A stretch of DNA of 64,000 nt from Azolla caroliniana (lineage: Eukaryota; Polypodiophyta), in contig JBHGNT010000022.1 in the NCBI GenBank assembly GCA_043228905.1, forward strand, positions 4,030,001 through 4,094,000. Direction: 5' to 3'. Of this stretch, positions 32,710-44,670 are shown piece after piece. The notes under the pieces were generated by a model. The model was not told the origin of the DNA and ran no database searches. It saw only the letters and a list, made by a program, of their open reading frames with translations. Every line of letters begins with the position of its first letter. The first letter of the stretch is position 1. The translations under genes and the position numbers were made by a program.

Positions 32710-35700
32710 TGCCCTTTCAAGCTCAACCATGTCATGACTGAGTCAGTTGTCAAGTCGGCTATCACTCCCCCTCAAGCTCAGCAAGGCGTAGGTCGAAAGA
32801 CCAAGCTCGATCGAAAATTGCCAAAGCTTGTCGATCCCCAAAGCTTTCGTGAAGAAGTCGGTTGTCTAAAGGTTTGTGCTAATGTGCTGGAGGTTGACAT
32901 CCCCTGCAAGGACATGTTCTTGGATGAAGTGGTAATGCACCTGAATGTGCTTTGCCCGAGCATGGAAGATAGGGTTTTGAGCAAGATGGATACTGTTGAG
33001 ATTGTCATAGTAGAGCAAGATTGGATCGTTGATGGAGATGTCCAAACCCTTAAGTATCCTCTTGAGCCATATGGCTTCACATGCAACTACAATTGTTCGG
33101 CCTTATATCCGGCCCAGTCGGCATCTGTGTACCCTTCAAGTCGAATTGGCGTGGTCGACTTATAGAGAATTCCATAGTCCATCGTTCCACTCACGTATCA
33201 TAACACTCGCGTAGCACAATCTAAATCAATATCTCATGGAATTTGCATGAATTGCTTAAGGAGGCCGGCCGGATAGCTGAGGTCGGGTCAAGTGATTGTG
33301 AGATAGATGAGGCTCCCGATTATTGCCGATACTGAGTTGACTCGCACTCTTCTGTGCCGGAGTCAGCAATTAGCTTTAGATTTTGATCGAGAGGGGTTGC
33401 CACAAACTTACACTAAGTCATCCTGAACTTATATAATAAGTTGAGGATGTAGTGCCATTGGGAGATCATAATGCCAGCTAGAGTTCGAATTACCTCGATG
33501 GCAAGGAAATAATGGAGCTCTTTCATGTCTGTCATCTCGAATTTTCTAGGGAGGAGGGACTTGACCTTGTTGATGTCGACTAAACGCTCACCTCCAATGA
33601 CAAGATCATCCACATATAGGATGATGACAGGGTTTAGGGTTTGTGGACCCCTGTGGTTTTTCCCATTTTGGGTTTTCCACGTAAAATATCGGTATCTCTG
33701 TGTCTTCACATTTTTCTTGTCTGTGTACTAGTTCTTGGTTTCTGCACAATACGAACGTGAAACCGATTGTGGCTGGTCGATTCCTTACGGTTACTGAGTA
33801 ATCTTTGAATGCCAAGCGCGCGATGCTTGCTTGAGTTCGTACAACGGCTTCTTGAGACGACAGATTACGGTTGAGTGTTTGGACCATGTATACCACCTCT
33901 TCTAATTCGTCTTGGAGGAAAGAGTTCTTTACGTCCATCTGGTGGAGGTGCCACCCTTTTGCCGTTGTGAGTGCAATCATAGTTCGAACAATCGTCATCT
34001 TTGCCACTAGGGCAAAGGTCTCTTCATGGTCGACTCCATGTGTTTGTGCGTAACCTTTTTCGGTGAGTCGAGCTTTGTAGCGGTTGACAGAGCCGTCGGC
34101 ATTATACTTCACTTTGTATATCCATCTGCAACCAATTGTCTTCTTGTGAGGTAAGTGGGGGACAAGATCCCATGTCTCGTTCTTAGATAGAGCTTGCATC
34201 TCCTCGTTCATCGCTTCGACCCATCACGGATCTTTAGCGGCTTTGGTAAAGCTTTCTGGTTCACGAGCAACTACCACCTTCATCATAAAGGCATAGTGGT
34301 ATGCCATGTAGTCGTTATAGCCGAATCAACTAATTGGATTCCTCTCATAGGTGGAGCGTCAAGTTTTTTCACTTGCCGATGTGAGTGCTTTCTTAATTCT
34401 GGGTGACCTCATAAGAGGCACATCAAAGGCACCACACTCATTATCGAGTGAGTGAGCCGATTCAGTGTCGTCAGATTGATTGTCTTCATATTCCAGCATT
34501 TTGGCCTTCCCTTTGTCTATCTTTGGACTCGACCGAGATGTGCTTTGCTCGTTTGGAGGCTCTTGTGGTCCGCTCAATCTGGTTGAGATCAGACTCTCAT
34601 TAGGTATTGACCTTAGTTGATCATTGTCCTTTGTGTCGTCAAGGTCGACCGGAAATGGTTCGGGTGGAGTCGGCTTGGGTTCATACCAAGATGTTGATTT
34701 GTCAAAGATTACGTCCCAACTTACGCGAACCTTCCGAGTAGAGGGGTTGAAGCATTTGTACCCCTTTTTCTCCAACAAGCACCCTATGAGGATACACTTC
34801 TCCAACTTGGGATCTAGCTTTTGTTGCTTTTCGTCGGGAATATGCACATATGCAAGTGAGCTGAATATCCTGACGTGGGATAGGTATGGCTTTGTTCCAT
34901 AATATTTCTTATGAGGGGTTACATCATGCACTCTGGATGTTGTGTACTAGTTCATGAGGTAGACAACAATATTTGCTACTTTGGCCCAATATGACTTCAA
35001 CACATGCTTCTCGTTTAGCATGGCCCTTGCTACTTCGAGGATGTGTCGATTTTTGTGTTCGGCCACTCCCTTCTGTTGCGGTGTGCATCGACACATAAAC
35101 TCTCACCGAATTCCTTCTTTACGGAGAAAAGCCGAAAATTCGTCGGAGAAGTACTCTTTTCCTCCGTCCGACCGAAGGCATCTAACATTTTGACCTGTTT
35201 CCTTTTCGACTCCAGTTTTGAATTTTTGGAAGTGTATGAACACTTCACTCTTTTGCCTCATGGGAAAGATCCATGTGTGCCAGGAGAAGTCGTCGATAAA
35301 GGTAACATAGTATCGACATCCTTCGAAATAGGTGCCAATGTTGTTTGCCAAATTGGCAAGCTCCACATACACCTTCAATCTCATTCTCTTTGAAGGTCGG
35401 GAGCCCGATGATGACTCCTTTCAATTGCACCGCCTTGAGCTTTTGGAGGTTGATATGGCCAATTCTTTTATGCAATAGTTTTATATCGGTGTTGGCTTTA
35501 TGGCCCATTGCGAACATGGCCAAATTTACCTCGTTCAACTCGAGGATAAACATTTGGCCTTCCCTACAACCACAAGTGTTATGGTTGGTACATGCAAGAC
35601 ATTTTTTATGCAAGTTTGTTTGCCTTTTTTCCCAAATGGGACAGTGCGAACATGTTGAATCGGGTGTGTGGTGTCATCTCCAGTCTCGACATAGCCGAGT

Positions 35701-36100
35701 TGATCCAGCTCTCGTAGGTCTCGGAACCATTCTTGATGTGATGTCATATGGTTTGATGCATCGGAATCGACAAACCATACGTCTTCTGGATTAGAGGTGT
35801 TGGTTGGGCCGGAAGCCGACATAGAGTTTGTCATCGTCTTCGGAGTTAGTGGCATAATTGGTGAGTTGGTGGCTTGTAGAAGCCGACTCACTCTTCTTAT
35901 TTTGACACTCCTCTTCATAGTGGCTGATTTTGCCACAATATCCATACTTGATGGGGTTGTTTTGTTGGCTTGGATTGGCATGGAAGCTCCCCCTTCTTTC
36001 GAACGTTCCTCTTGAGTTTCCACCATCTTGTCGGTAATGGGAGTGGTTTTCATAGGTCGAAGCTCGTCTGCCTCATCCTTGGCGTATCGAACACACAATC
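32710..36100 (-). pseudogene. Copia-4 gag-pol remnants
   Basis: Minus strand. Gag C-terminus and protease (36098-35535; WFVDSDASNHM, with DSG changed to DSD), integrase zinc region and core (35613-35103; CLAC/CGACQFGK, FIDDFSW, RSDGGKEY), integrase tail (34931-34359), RT (34211-33840; KARLTEKGYAQTHG, MDVKNSFLQDE), then a foreign LTR fragment, RT resumption with ILYVDDLVIGG (about 33610), and RNase H (33170-32770; YTDADWAGY then a deletion). There are many stops and frame changes, and the copy is old. Confidence 0.85.
33640..33800 (+). repeat. Copia LTR fragment inside the RT of Copia-4
   Basis: Contains 'ctgtggtttttcccatttt' + 'gggttttccacgtaaaa' and 'gtgtcttcac', the 3' part of a Copia-type LTR, in forward orientation. 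It replaces part of RT between the RAWHSKITQ and ILYVDD motifs, so it came with a deletion. Confidence 0.6.
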
Positions 36101-36141
36101 ACGATAAGTCGGGTGGGCTTAGTGGATATGCTAAACCACGT

Positions 36142-36153
36142 GCTCTAATACCA
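36142..36153 (-). other. Primer-binding site of Copia-4
   Basis: Minus strand TGGTATTAGAGC, adjoining the 5' LTR end. Confidence 0.85.
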
Positions 36154-36494
36154 TGTAAACAATTAGCTAGAGTAATTATGTTATGTGGAATAGATTAGAG
36201 ATGTGTGTTATGTGTGTGTGAAAGATGAGAGAAGAGACGCAAGATAGATAGGAAAATAAAAAGACTCAAATGTATATTAATAAAGTCACCCTCTCTCTAC
36301 ATTCTCTCACTGAAGCTAATGTGTCATAGGGAATGTGGAAACTCATTAGTTATATGTGTCATAGAATATGATTCTATGACACATAGTTAATGTTGGAGAG
36401 TTAGTGGTGACCTTTGACATTTGAATACTCATACATTCTCAAAGGGGTGGTGGTGTGTTCACACATTAGAGTAGGTTGAGTTTGATTCTCAACA
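36154..36494 (-). repeat. 5' LTR of Copia-4
   Basis: 341 bp. The block 'ttagtggtgacctttgaca...ctcatacattctcaaa' is repeated in the 3' LTR stub at 32613-32700. Confidence 0.85.
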
Positions 36495-36865
36495 TTTGGA
36501 AATGCATTTGTAGATTTGCATTATTACGAGATATACGTCATCAACAAGATCAACCATGGATATCTATGATTTTGCGATATTTTATTGAGCATGAAGGATG
36601 ATTGGTGCATTGGGGGGGAAAACAAAGATTCAAGCACCTGTGGTGGCTTGATTACCGAATGGATGGATGTATTCATTCCTTTGAAGATTCGACATTCTAT
36701 ACATATATGTATGTGGAGAACAGTTGGTTGGTAAAAGATCACGACAAGATGCATTATCTTGTTTTGAGTGGGGGGGCACACCATCAAGCGATATCGAGAA
36801 TTTCAATCGTTTACATACATATTTCGATCAGATTGTAGGTATACAATTAATATGTATATAATTGG
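36495..36865. other. Unassigned segment before LINE-2
   Basis: 371 bp. A plus-strand frame of 78 codons (36602-36838) is aromatic-rich but matches no family I recognise and lacks gene context. After removal of LINE-2 this joins 40774 onward, so it may be old flanking DNA of the host gene or yet another repeat. Confidence 0.4.
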
Positions 36866-36899
36866 CCGTGCAAGACTACCGCCCCTAGCATTCCCGGCA

Positions 36900-38024
36900 G
36901 CTTTGGAAAAGTGCCGCGAATGTGAGCTTCTCCTCGCATATACATCAACTCATCCCTCGAAGAGCTTGGGGGCTCCTTTGCTATCTTGGCAGGTCTTACC
37001 TTTTCAGATCATCAGCCAGTGAGACTAGACCTTAACCCACCCAACGATAGCAAGGGCAGTCTCAATGTGAAAGATCATGAAGAGTGAAGAGGTGAAGGCC
37101 GGTTTACAAAGTATATGGCAGGACACCATGGGCAGTGAATCAGCCAGCGAAGATTTGCAGAAAAAATTGGCCCTCTCCTCCTCCTTCTTACAATAGGAGA
37201 CCAAGCGCGCCCTCCAGCAGGTTAGAGCCATTAAAACAAAATTAAGGAAGGCCATTGCGGCAGCACAACAGCTACTACAGGTAGACCATGGTTGCACTTG
37301 GTCTAGAGCTAAGCTGGAGGAAGCAAAGATGAAGGTACATGAAAGGACTTTGGAGAAGAACTGAATGTTGTTTCGAAGAAACACAGCATGGTGGGCTAGA
37401 AAAGACGACAAGGTCAACCGACATTTCTTTCACTACAAGGCACCCAAGGGTGGTGGTGGACGTATACAAGGGTTGTGAAAACTAGACGGCTCGATAACGA
37501 AGGACAAGACTGAGATTCTGGAAATGGCAACACAATACTATCGTGACCTCCTCGCACCTATGCATGTGAGGCAACACACGGAGTTGGCTGATCGAATGAT
37601 GTCTTGCATTCACCCCAAGGTAACCCAGGCGATGGAAGTTGTGCTCGATAGCCCCATCTCTTGTTTAGAACTCTCGGAGGCGCTTAGGGGATTGTGAAGG
37701 GGTGCATGCCCCGACCCCAATGGTCTCTCACGATATTTCTTCGAGATTCATTGGGAATGTGTTATCCCGTCTTTGGAAGCCGGAGTTCAAGAGATTTGGT
37801 CCTCAAGAAAGATGCCAATTGGTTTGGCTGAGGGGATGATATATCTCATCCCCAAAGCGTCAGAGCGAAGCCTAGAGTTGCGCTAGTGGCGTGCAATCAC
37901 GATCCTTAACACGGCATACAAGATACTCGCTAAAGTCCTAGCTCGGCGGTTAGCAAGCTTCTTACCGGACATCATACATGACAATCAAACTGGATTTGTC
38001 AAGAACAGGTGTATCTTTGATAAT
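36900..38024 (+). pseudogene. LINE-2 endonuclease end and RT N-terminal region (broken)
   Basis: Reads through several frames: end of the APE-type endonuclease (SDHQPV near 37003), the linker, and the RT N-terminal region with PDPNG-like residues near 37710. Multiple in-frame stops (for example near 37079, 37361, 37697). Confidence 0.65.
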
Positions 38025-39314
38025 GTGTTGCTTCTTTGGGAAGCTATGGCATTGGCCGGCCGCTCCGTATCGAGCTTGGCTATTCTGATGTTAGACTTCG
38101 AGAAGGCCTACGACATGGTGTTATGGCCGTTTTTGGAAAATGTGATGAGAGCTTTGGGCCTACCTCAAAAATGGAGGAATTACACTTCTACACTCTATCG
38201 GACAGCTACGAGTAACGTGTTGATGGCTGGTTCTAGGGGACCCGCCCTCCAACTACAACGCTCAGTGAGGCAAGGTTGTCCCCTAGCCCCATATCTCTAT
38301 CTCTTTGTCACTGAGGCTTTCTCCGCCTACTTACAAGCACCAACCAGCGGGCTGCAGGGATTGCCCATCCCCAATGTGACTGAAGATTTGTTGTTATCTG
38401 AATATGCCGATGATACGGTTCTTTTCTTGCAAGGTGATGAGGAGAATTTGCAGCGGGCTGAACATCTTGTCGAGGACTTTTGTCAGGCGGCTGGTGCTAA
38501 GATCAATTGGAATAAAACCCAAGGCCTATGGTTCAACGAACAAGAGAAACCAAGATGGCAACCCCATTCCGATTTTATGTGGGTCCCTGATGGGACGACG
38601 TTCAAGTACCTTGGATTTACGATGGGGAGGTCAATCCCCAAGGGAGCGCAATTGGCCCACGTACAAGCCAAAATAAATAGGAAGTTGACCCAATGGAGTA
38701 GATCTAAACTATCCTTCGCTGGTAGGGTCCTTGTTGCGAACCAAGTGCTACTCGCTACCATGTGGCACTTAGTCTCCTGCTGGATTATGGACCCTGCAGG
38801 TCTGCACGCGATTAAGGCTGCCATCAAGGGGTTTATATGGTCAGGTAAGGACAACCCAAGGGCTGCTGCCAGAGTGTCATGGTGTTGGTTAACGCAACCG
38901 CGGGCCAAAGGGGGGCTTGGCCTCATAGACCCCTTAATGCAAAGTCGTTCATTGCTGGCTAAAATGGTGGTTCGCTGCCTCTTGCCAGGTAAGGGGTGTT
39001 GGAAGGTACTACTTCGCAACAGGCTGCAAGCAGGGAATCCTAAGTATGGTAGGCCTTGGCCCGACTCCTTGAATTGGTGTTGCACAAGCGGAGTCCCACC
39101 CAAGCTAGTTTGCCATCCGAAGGACAGGGTCGCGAACTCCATCTTGCGGGCATGGTGCCATCTACGACAACATTTGGTCAAACACACCCCAGAGACATTG
39201 ACCGAATGGAATCCTCACGTGCGAACAAGTGACAACACGATGCTAGGGCAACTTAAGGGCCTAGCATGGGGAAAGCTGGCACAAACAGGCCTCCTATCTA
39301 TAGACGATTGGTGA
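38025..39314 (+). pseudogene. LINE-2 reverse transcriptase, long intact frame
   Basis: 429 open codons. It begins inside RT (the first Met is not a true start). Motifs: MLDFEKAYDMV (first Asp), SVRQGCPLAPYLYLF, catalytic YADD (38403-38414), the INWNKTQGLW thumb motif and KYLGF. A C-terminal region with WSRSKLSFAGRVLVANQVL follows, typical of plant L1-type RTs. It copies its own RNA at a nicked target in active relatives. It ends at TGA 39312-39314. Confidence 0.88.
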
Positions 39315-39848
39315 CGCATGGCTGTTTCAGGAAGAGCCCAAGAGGACCTTTTCCCTCCCCTCAAGGGAGCTACGAAAATGTGGAGACTGATAGCTGAGGC
39401 AGTTGACAGGGTTCCAATGGGGGAGGCGAGAGAACATGCATGGTTCGGTCTCTTTGACGAGGTTGGAATGGTCAAGTCGCTAAAGGGTGTGAGCGGATCG
39501 GGGAGAGATACAGTTTTTGGGGACAGTTAGAGCAGGGGCTCTTGGCACCCAATCCGAGTGGTGGCACAGGTTGATAACATCTGGAAGACAGACCCGGATG
39601 TTGCTAAGGTGGAACCCCATTGGAGGTTAAGGGTATATGGTTGTCGCCCCCTTGTCGATCTGGATTGGGACCCATGGGATTTCAGATAGAAACATGACGA
39701 TAGACTCCATCACTTCTTCGATTACACCACTAAATTGGGTCGGACTTTGCAGCTGCAGCTAGGCAGCCCCCTTCGCAATGGCTGGCGAACATTGGGCATC
39801 CCCGATGAGGCGCTCATTACCTTTTGGAAAGGTCTCTAACGTCTCCAC

Positions 39849-40352
39849 ATGCCTGAAAAGATCAAGCTCTTTTGGTGGCAGATCGATCATAATGTGGTGC
39901 CCGTTGGCGAATGGCTAGATAAACGTGGCGACCCGTTAGGCTGCCCACTGTGCTCTCGACCTATTGAGACTCTGAGACATTGTCTGTGGGATTGCCCTCA
40001 AGCTCAAAAGATCTGGGATAGAGTGACTCGCCTCCTTGCGGCATGTGAAGTTGAAGGAACAGCCTCATGGAGCGTTGCGGCATGGATTGATCACTCGGTC
40101 GAAGGGTGGACGGACACCGTCAATGCGGATAGTTGGTGCTATGTACGCATGAGAGGCAAAATCGTCAAGATCCGTTTCGAAAGAGGCTTGCAGCCCGCAT
40201 CCCCTAGGTTTCCAAAAATCTGGATGTTGATCGGAGGTTGCACCTTGTGGTATATATGGAAAGCGCGTTGCCTCAAGGTTTTCCAAGGTACGGTACGGCC
40301 CCCGGAGGAAGTGATCATGGACATATGGTTTGCAATTATCAGCTGCCTATGA
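39849..40352 (+). pseudogene. LINE-2 C-terminal zinc domain
   Basis: 167 codons. It contains KIKLFWWQI, then CPLC...TLRHCLWDCPQAQKIW, the Cys/His cluster known as zf-RVT in plant LINE proteins. It is separated from RT by about 500 bp with stops. Confidence 0.8.
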
Positions 40353-40773
40353 GGGCAACTGGAAGAGATTTGCAGCCACTCCAACGACGTGGTCTCTGCT
40401 TGTTTGCGCTTTTGACAGAAATGGCGGAACACACCTATGGTGATGCAAGGCGGGAGTGGCCCGAGGTGGAATTACCAGCCCCCACGCTTGTTGTTTCCTA
40501 CTCACCTGTCACCCTCTCTTCGTTGTAGGCCCCAAGAGCCGACTCATACTAGGCAACATTGAAGGGCATCGCCTTAGATATAGGTAACTTCTTACATTAA
40601 GTTAGGCCGCAAGGCATTGTAAGTAGTAGGCTCATCTTCTTTTACTTGATCGGAGGAAGACTCCCCGATGTGTGTATAAGTCTCCTTGCAGACTCTCTAT
40701 GTAATAATCCTTCCTAACTAATGGGAAAGTAGCTTCATTTTGGGAAAAAGAAGAAGAAGAAGTATATAATTGG

Positions 40774-41010
40774 ATTGTAGATACAATTAATATGTATATA
40801 ATTGGATTTTAGATACAATTAATATGTATAATTTTTGAATTCCATACCTAATAGGATTGTGTTGAATCTCATTCTCTGAAGAGAGACAGAGACTGAGAGA
40901 CAGAAGAGCTTTTAGCATATAAGCAAGCATACATATTTCCATATCTGTTCTGTTGTCTTTTGTGCTGAACCTCATCCTCAGAAACACACCAAACCAAATC
41001 ATTCAGATTG
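40774..41010 (+). other. Putative promoter and 5' UTR exon of the secreted-protein gene
   Basis: Starts with a partly duplicated AT-rich stretch (acaattaatatgtata repeats). Transcribed-looking sequence then runs to GAT|GTAAGT at 41010/41011, a strong splice donor. The matching acceptor is TTTCTTGCAG at 42392-42401. The transcription start is not determinable; 'ccaaaccaaatc' near 40991 suggests that the region is 5' UTR. Confidence 0.45.
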
Positions 41011-42401
41011 ATGTAAGTACAGCTCCTCCTCCTCCTCCTTCCTTTCTTTCTTTCTTTCTTTTTGCTGCCTCACTGCCTGTTTGTTTGTTTGTTTGTTTTG
41101 GTTGCTTGCATTGTTCTTTTCCATCTAAATTCATGGGATATTTGGTCAAATTCCCTGCCCGCTCAAGCTTAGCGGATGGATTTGTAACTTTTAGGGATTC
41201 AAACTGCCTTCTTGTATCTCGTCTGCTTGCTTGTTTCCACCTAAATTGATGGAATTTGGTCAAAATCCCCTGCCCTGCTCAAGCTTAGCGGACGGACCTG
41301 TAACTTATGCATTCAAACAGTCTTCTTGTATGAAATAGTGGATGACTTTGGCTATGGAATCTTAGCTTCTTAAAAAAAAAACGAAAGCATTCTCTAGGGT
41401 TTGCTTGTCTGTGGCAGAGTTTCTATAGGTGATCATGTATCGCGTTAAGGATCTAGATTCCCATCAATGCATGGAGGTTGAAATGCTTAAGCTTTCAGGA
41501 TCTATATCTAGGGTTAAGTCAGGAAAACTTCAGTTTTTGCTGAAAAAATATATATTTTCTTGTAGATAGGGGTTAGGGTTTTGTGTTTACATGGGAGAGA
41601 TGATCATTTTTAATGTTTACTTTGGATTTTAACACACGCTTTTAGGATCTTAATATGCTCATTTCTTACGGTTCCACAGTTTAGTTAGAATATGAGGATT
41701 TTTATATGAAGATCCAAACCTTTTCATTGTGTATGAGTATTAGTCGGGGCATGATCATTGTTGTGTGAAGATGAAAAGCCTTTTCATGTGGAAGACTGTT
41801 TTAAGGTTAAGGATTTAATGATTTAGGTTGTAATAGGGAGATTTTTACATTTGGATGAAGATGAGAAAGCTTTTATGTGGATGAATATAGGGTTTGAACG
41901 TGGATGAGCGTTTTAGGGTTTAAGGAATCAAGATATAGGGGGTTTCGTCTGGTCATGCTTATTTTTGGATGAAAATGAAAATGTTTTCATGTAGAGGAAC
42001 ATTTTTGGCTTTAGTTTTTCCTTGGGACATAATAATTTTCAGGGAGGTTTAGGCTCAGTGAGCTTTTAGGTTTTAGGTTTAGGTTTAAGATTCTAGGGTT
42101 TAGTCGGGGTTTAGGATGAAAGTGGAGATAATTTCATATGGATGAATAATGCTATTAGGTTTAAGGTTCAGCTTGGCATGCCCATTTTGAGGGGTTGAGG
42201 ATTTTTTTGGAGTGATGCTCATTTTTTTGTCTTTTAGGGTTTACTTGCAACATGGTTATTTTCAGGGTTCTCGTACTTATTTGGGTCACGGTTACTTTTT
42301 GGGGTCTAGGGTTTAGTTGGGACATGCACATTCACATGAATTTTGCTCTTTTTTTATAATCAAGGTAAAAATATTTTCATGTTGATAAACGTTTCTTGCA
42401 G
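41011..42401 (+). other. Putative 5' UTR intron (1.39 kb)
   Basis: GTAAGT donor, T-rich body and TTGCAG acceptor. It contains (CTC)n at about 41025-41040, (TTTC)n at 41044-41060, and many degenerate 'agggttt.g' phrases (41400-42330). I see no coding frame. Confidence 0.5.
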
Positions 42402-42436
42402 CGTTTGTGTGTGTATATATATATACACACATATCC

Positions 42437-42670
42437 ATGGGTGGTCGAGCAAGGATTGGCTTGTGTATCATCTTGTTATTATCCATACACATGTTGCTAT
42501 TGTCAGTACAAGGGGCAGTTGAAGATTGTGGGGATGTCGGTTTGAGAGAAAAATGCCTGTCCTTGAATCACTGTAGGTGGTGTAGAAGTGAAACTTTGAA
42601 TGATGGTTGTTTTCAGACATTGGAATCGAGGAGGTTGCCTGTTCAAGTGTTTGATTGCGTTAAGGTTTAG
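42437..42670 (+). CDS. Small secreted cysteine-rich protein
   Basis: 77-residue protein in one exon. ATG at 42437 sits in a good context (ccATGG), 35 bp after the predicted acceptor at 42401. Residues 1-26 form a signal peptide: positive N-terminus (GGRAR), a Leu-rich hydrophobic core (IGLCIILLLSIHMLLLS) and a small-residue cleavage region (VQG-A). The mature part has six cysteines at 31, 40, 46, 49, 58 and 74 (spacing 8-5-2-8-15), with CRWCR in the centre and a conserved-looking RRLPxQVFDC end. The even cysteine number and tight CxxC spacing resemble PSI-type disulfide modules and short secreted plant proteins of unknown role. It probably enters the secretory pathway. It lies 4.6 kb upstream of the ELMO gene on the same strand. 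No function is claimed. It could be part of a longer alternative transcript. Confidence 0.72.
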   Translation: MGGRARIGLCIILLLSIHMLLLSVQGAVEDCGDVGLREKCLSLNHCRWCRSETLNDGCFQTLESRRLPVQVFDCVKV

Positions 42671-43106
42671 ATTATCGATCCATTTGATCCATTCACTCAA
42701 GTCTATCAATAGGTATGGTGCAATTAAAATTTTCAACTATATGCCACACATATTTGTTTTGTTCCTTATGGATTATAATCCTCATAGGTGTTGATGTGAT
42801 GCCTGTCTTTTTTATGGCTTTTTGGCTTGTATTTGTTGACTATGAATATAGATATTGTGATCCTTACGATGTACATTTGACACAAGGGTCCAAACTTTGA
42901 AGGACAGAGGGTTTTGAGGTTTGGGTCTGAAAATTGATCATGGAACTAAACACATTGTTTTAAAATAAAGCATTATGTGCTGGATCAGCATGTTTTCTTC
43001 GATATTTTTTCTTTTAATGGGATACTGAGGCGGCTGTCATTTTGTGTAGCCTCATGTTTGCTAATTTTTGCAATAGTCTTTATTTGTGTTGTGATGGCTT
43101 CTTTAA
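42671..43106. other. 3' UTR and spacer
   Basis: AT-rich sequence after the stop codon. I see no coding frame or repeat. The transcript end could not be located. Confidence 0.4.
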
Positions 43107-43826
43107 TTTCTATTGATGGGGGCTGATTGTCATGTTGCGGGGCTTGGACTCCTTACCCGTGGCTTTACGTGGTGAGGGTCACACAGCATGGTCAGCGAGA
43201 TTTTCTATTTTGCTAGACTCTATGAATATTTGACCTTATTTTGTGAATATATAACGCTGGACTGTTGGAAATGTAATGGAAAGTTTTTCCACTCCCAAGT
43301 TCAGGTATCGTCAATGTGAAGATTAATCTTGGTTCATGGCCTTCAATTTCTATTGATGGGGGCTGATTGTCATGTTGCGGGGCTTGGACTCCTTACCCGT
43401 GGCTTTACGTGGTGAGGGTCACACAGCATGGTCAGCGAGATTTTCTATTTTGCTAGACTCTATGAATATTTGACCTTATTTTGTGAATATATAACGCTGG
43501 ACTGTTGGAAATGTAATGGAAAGTTTTTCCACTCCCAAGTTCAGGTATCGTCAATGTGAAGATTAATCTTGGTTCATGGCCTTCAATTTCTATTGATGGG
43601 GGCTGATTGTCATGTTGCGGGGCTTGGACTCCTTACCCGTGGCTTTACGTGGTGAGGGTCACACAGCATGGTCAGCGAGATTTTCTATTTTGCTAGACTC
43701 TATGAATATTTGACCTTATTTTGTGAATATATAACGCTGGACTGTTGGAAATGTAATGGAAAGTTTTTCCACTCCCAAGTTCAGGTATCGTCAATGTGAA
43801 GATTAATCTTGGTTCATGGCCTTCAA
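43107..43826. repeat. Tandem array, three copies of 240 bp
   Basis: Period exactly 240 bp (for example 'ggcttggactccttacccgt' at 43141, 43381 and 43621). I see no difference between the three copies over the stretches compared line by line. The unit is non-coding. Single-copy sequence borders both sides. Confidence 0.95.
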
Positions 43827-44670
43827 TTCAAGTTTCAAGTCCATCTTGTGAAGACCATTCAATATTTGATCTTCTTTCATTGTAAGATTCATGCATACAC
43901 ATGTTTATAATCAACATATTGGGTCAAGTTCCCATTTTATGATATTATCCTTTTGGATATCATAAAGAACCAATCTGTAGTGCTTGGATCATATGCATAA
44001 ATAATTCATATTGGATATATCCCGCAATCTTCTCGAATGATAATGCTGTTAAAAGAATGGGCAGTTGCAATGGGTATGGTAGTCATGTGATTAAGATGTC
44101 GAAGTGAAAAGGGCATAGAAGTTGAGGAGACTTGGAATTCACATATATCCACGAATCCTAAACCCGTTATAAATGTCTATATACTAGTAAGACATGGAAG
44201 TGGTTTAGACAAAGAGCTTTTCCCCTATCTGCTTAGCACAATCAAATATGAACAAGTGGGTGGGTATACTTGCAGCCTCATCCCATTGTTGCTCTAACCC
44301 CAGTTATTGATGGCAGATATATGGAAGTATGTATACTCACAACGGTTTGATGATGACTCTATTGACATTGTATTCATTTATAACGTTTTAGCTCGTCTTT
44401 CGAAGAGGGGTAGCGGGTGACAACAATCACATTTCAATTTTCAGAAATCAATTATAACTTTGTATATTTGTTTGGCTGTCTTATTGTTTCAATGAATGCA
44501 TTTTATGGAACAGATAATTGGAAACCATTTCTGCAACCTATACATAATTATATCTTCTAGGTGGCTGTCAAGCAAATTCATGTGATGTACCTTTGGATGG
44601 TCACGCACCCTGTTTTCACACCCTAGATGGCTTCCACGCCTAGTTTGAAGAATCCTCAAATGTTACCACG
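43827..44670. other. Spacer without recognisable features
   Basis: AT-rich, no convincing coding frame, no TE motif seen. Confidence 0.4.

Larger units (their letters stand above)
32606..36494 (-). mobile_element. Copia-4: decayed Copia, minus strand
   Basis: The 5' LTR is 36494-36154 (341 bp, TGTTGAGAATCAAACTC to ATTGTTTACA). The primer site TGGTATTAGAGC (36153-36142) is one base from the initiator-Met consensus. The body is 36140-32710. The 3' LTR is only a stub (32709-32606). It is a different Copia lineage from Copia-1/2/3. Confidence 0.85.
36866..40762 (+). mobile_element. LINE-2: non-LTR retrotransposon with TSD
   Basis: Flanked by an 11-bp TSD TATATAATTGG (36855-36865 and 40763-40773). 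The 5' end is truncated inside or near the endonuclease region (a SDHQPV-type motif at about 37003). It has an RT, a C-terminal zinc domain, a 3' UTR of about 400 bp and a (GAA)n-type tail (40745-40762) instead of pure poly-A. It carries stops, mostly upstream of 38000 and at 39314-39849. Confidence 0.9.

Noticed and set aside
32734-33165. 143-codon plus-strand frame
   Set aside because: It is antisense to the RNase H of Copia-4, whose motifs are clear on the minus strand.
36602-36838. Small host gene
   Set aside because: 78 codons, no recognisable domain, no splice sites or neighbouring exons, and it lies between two TEs.
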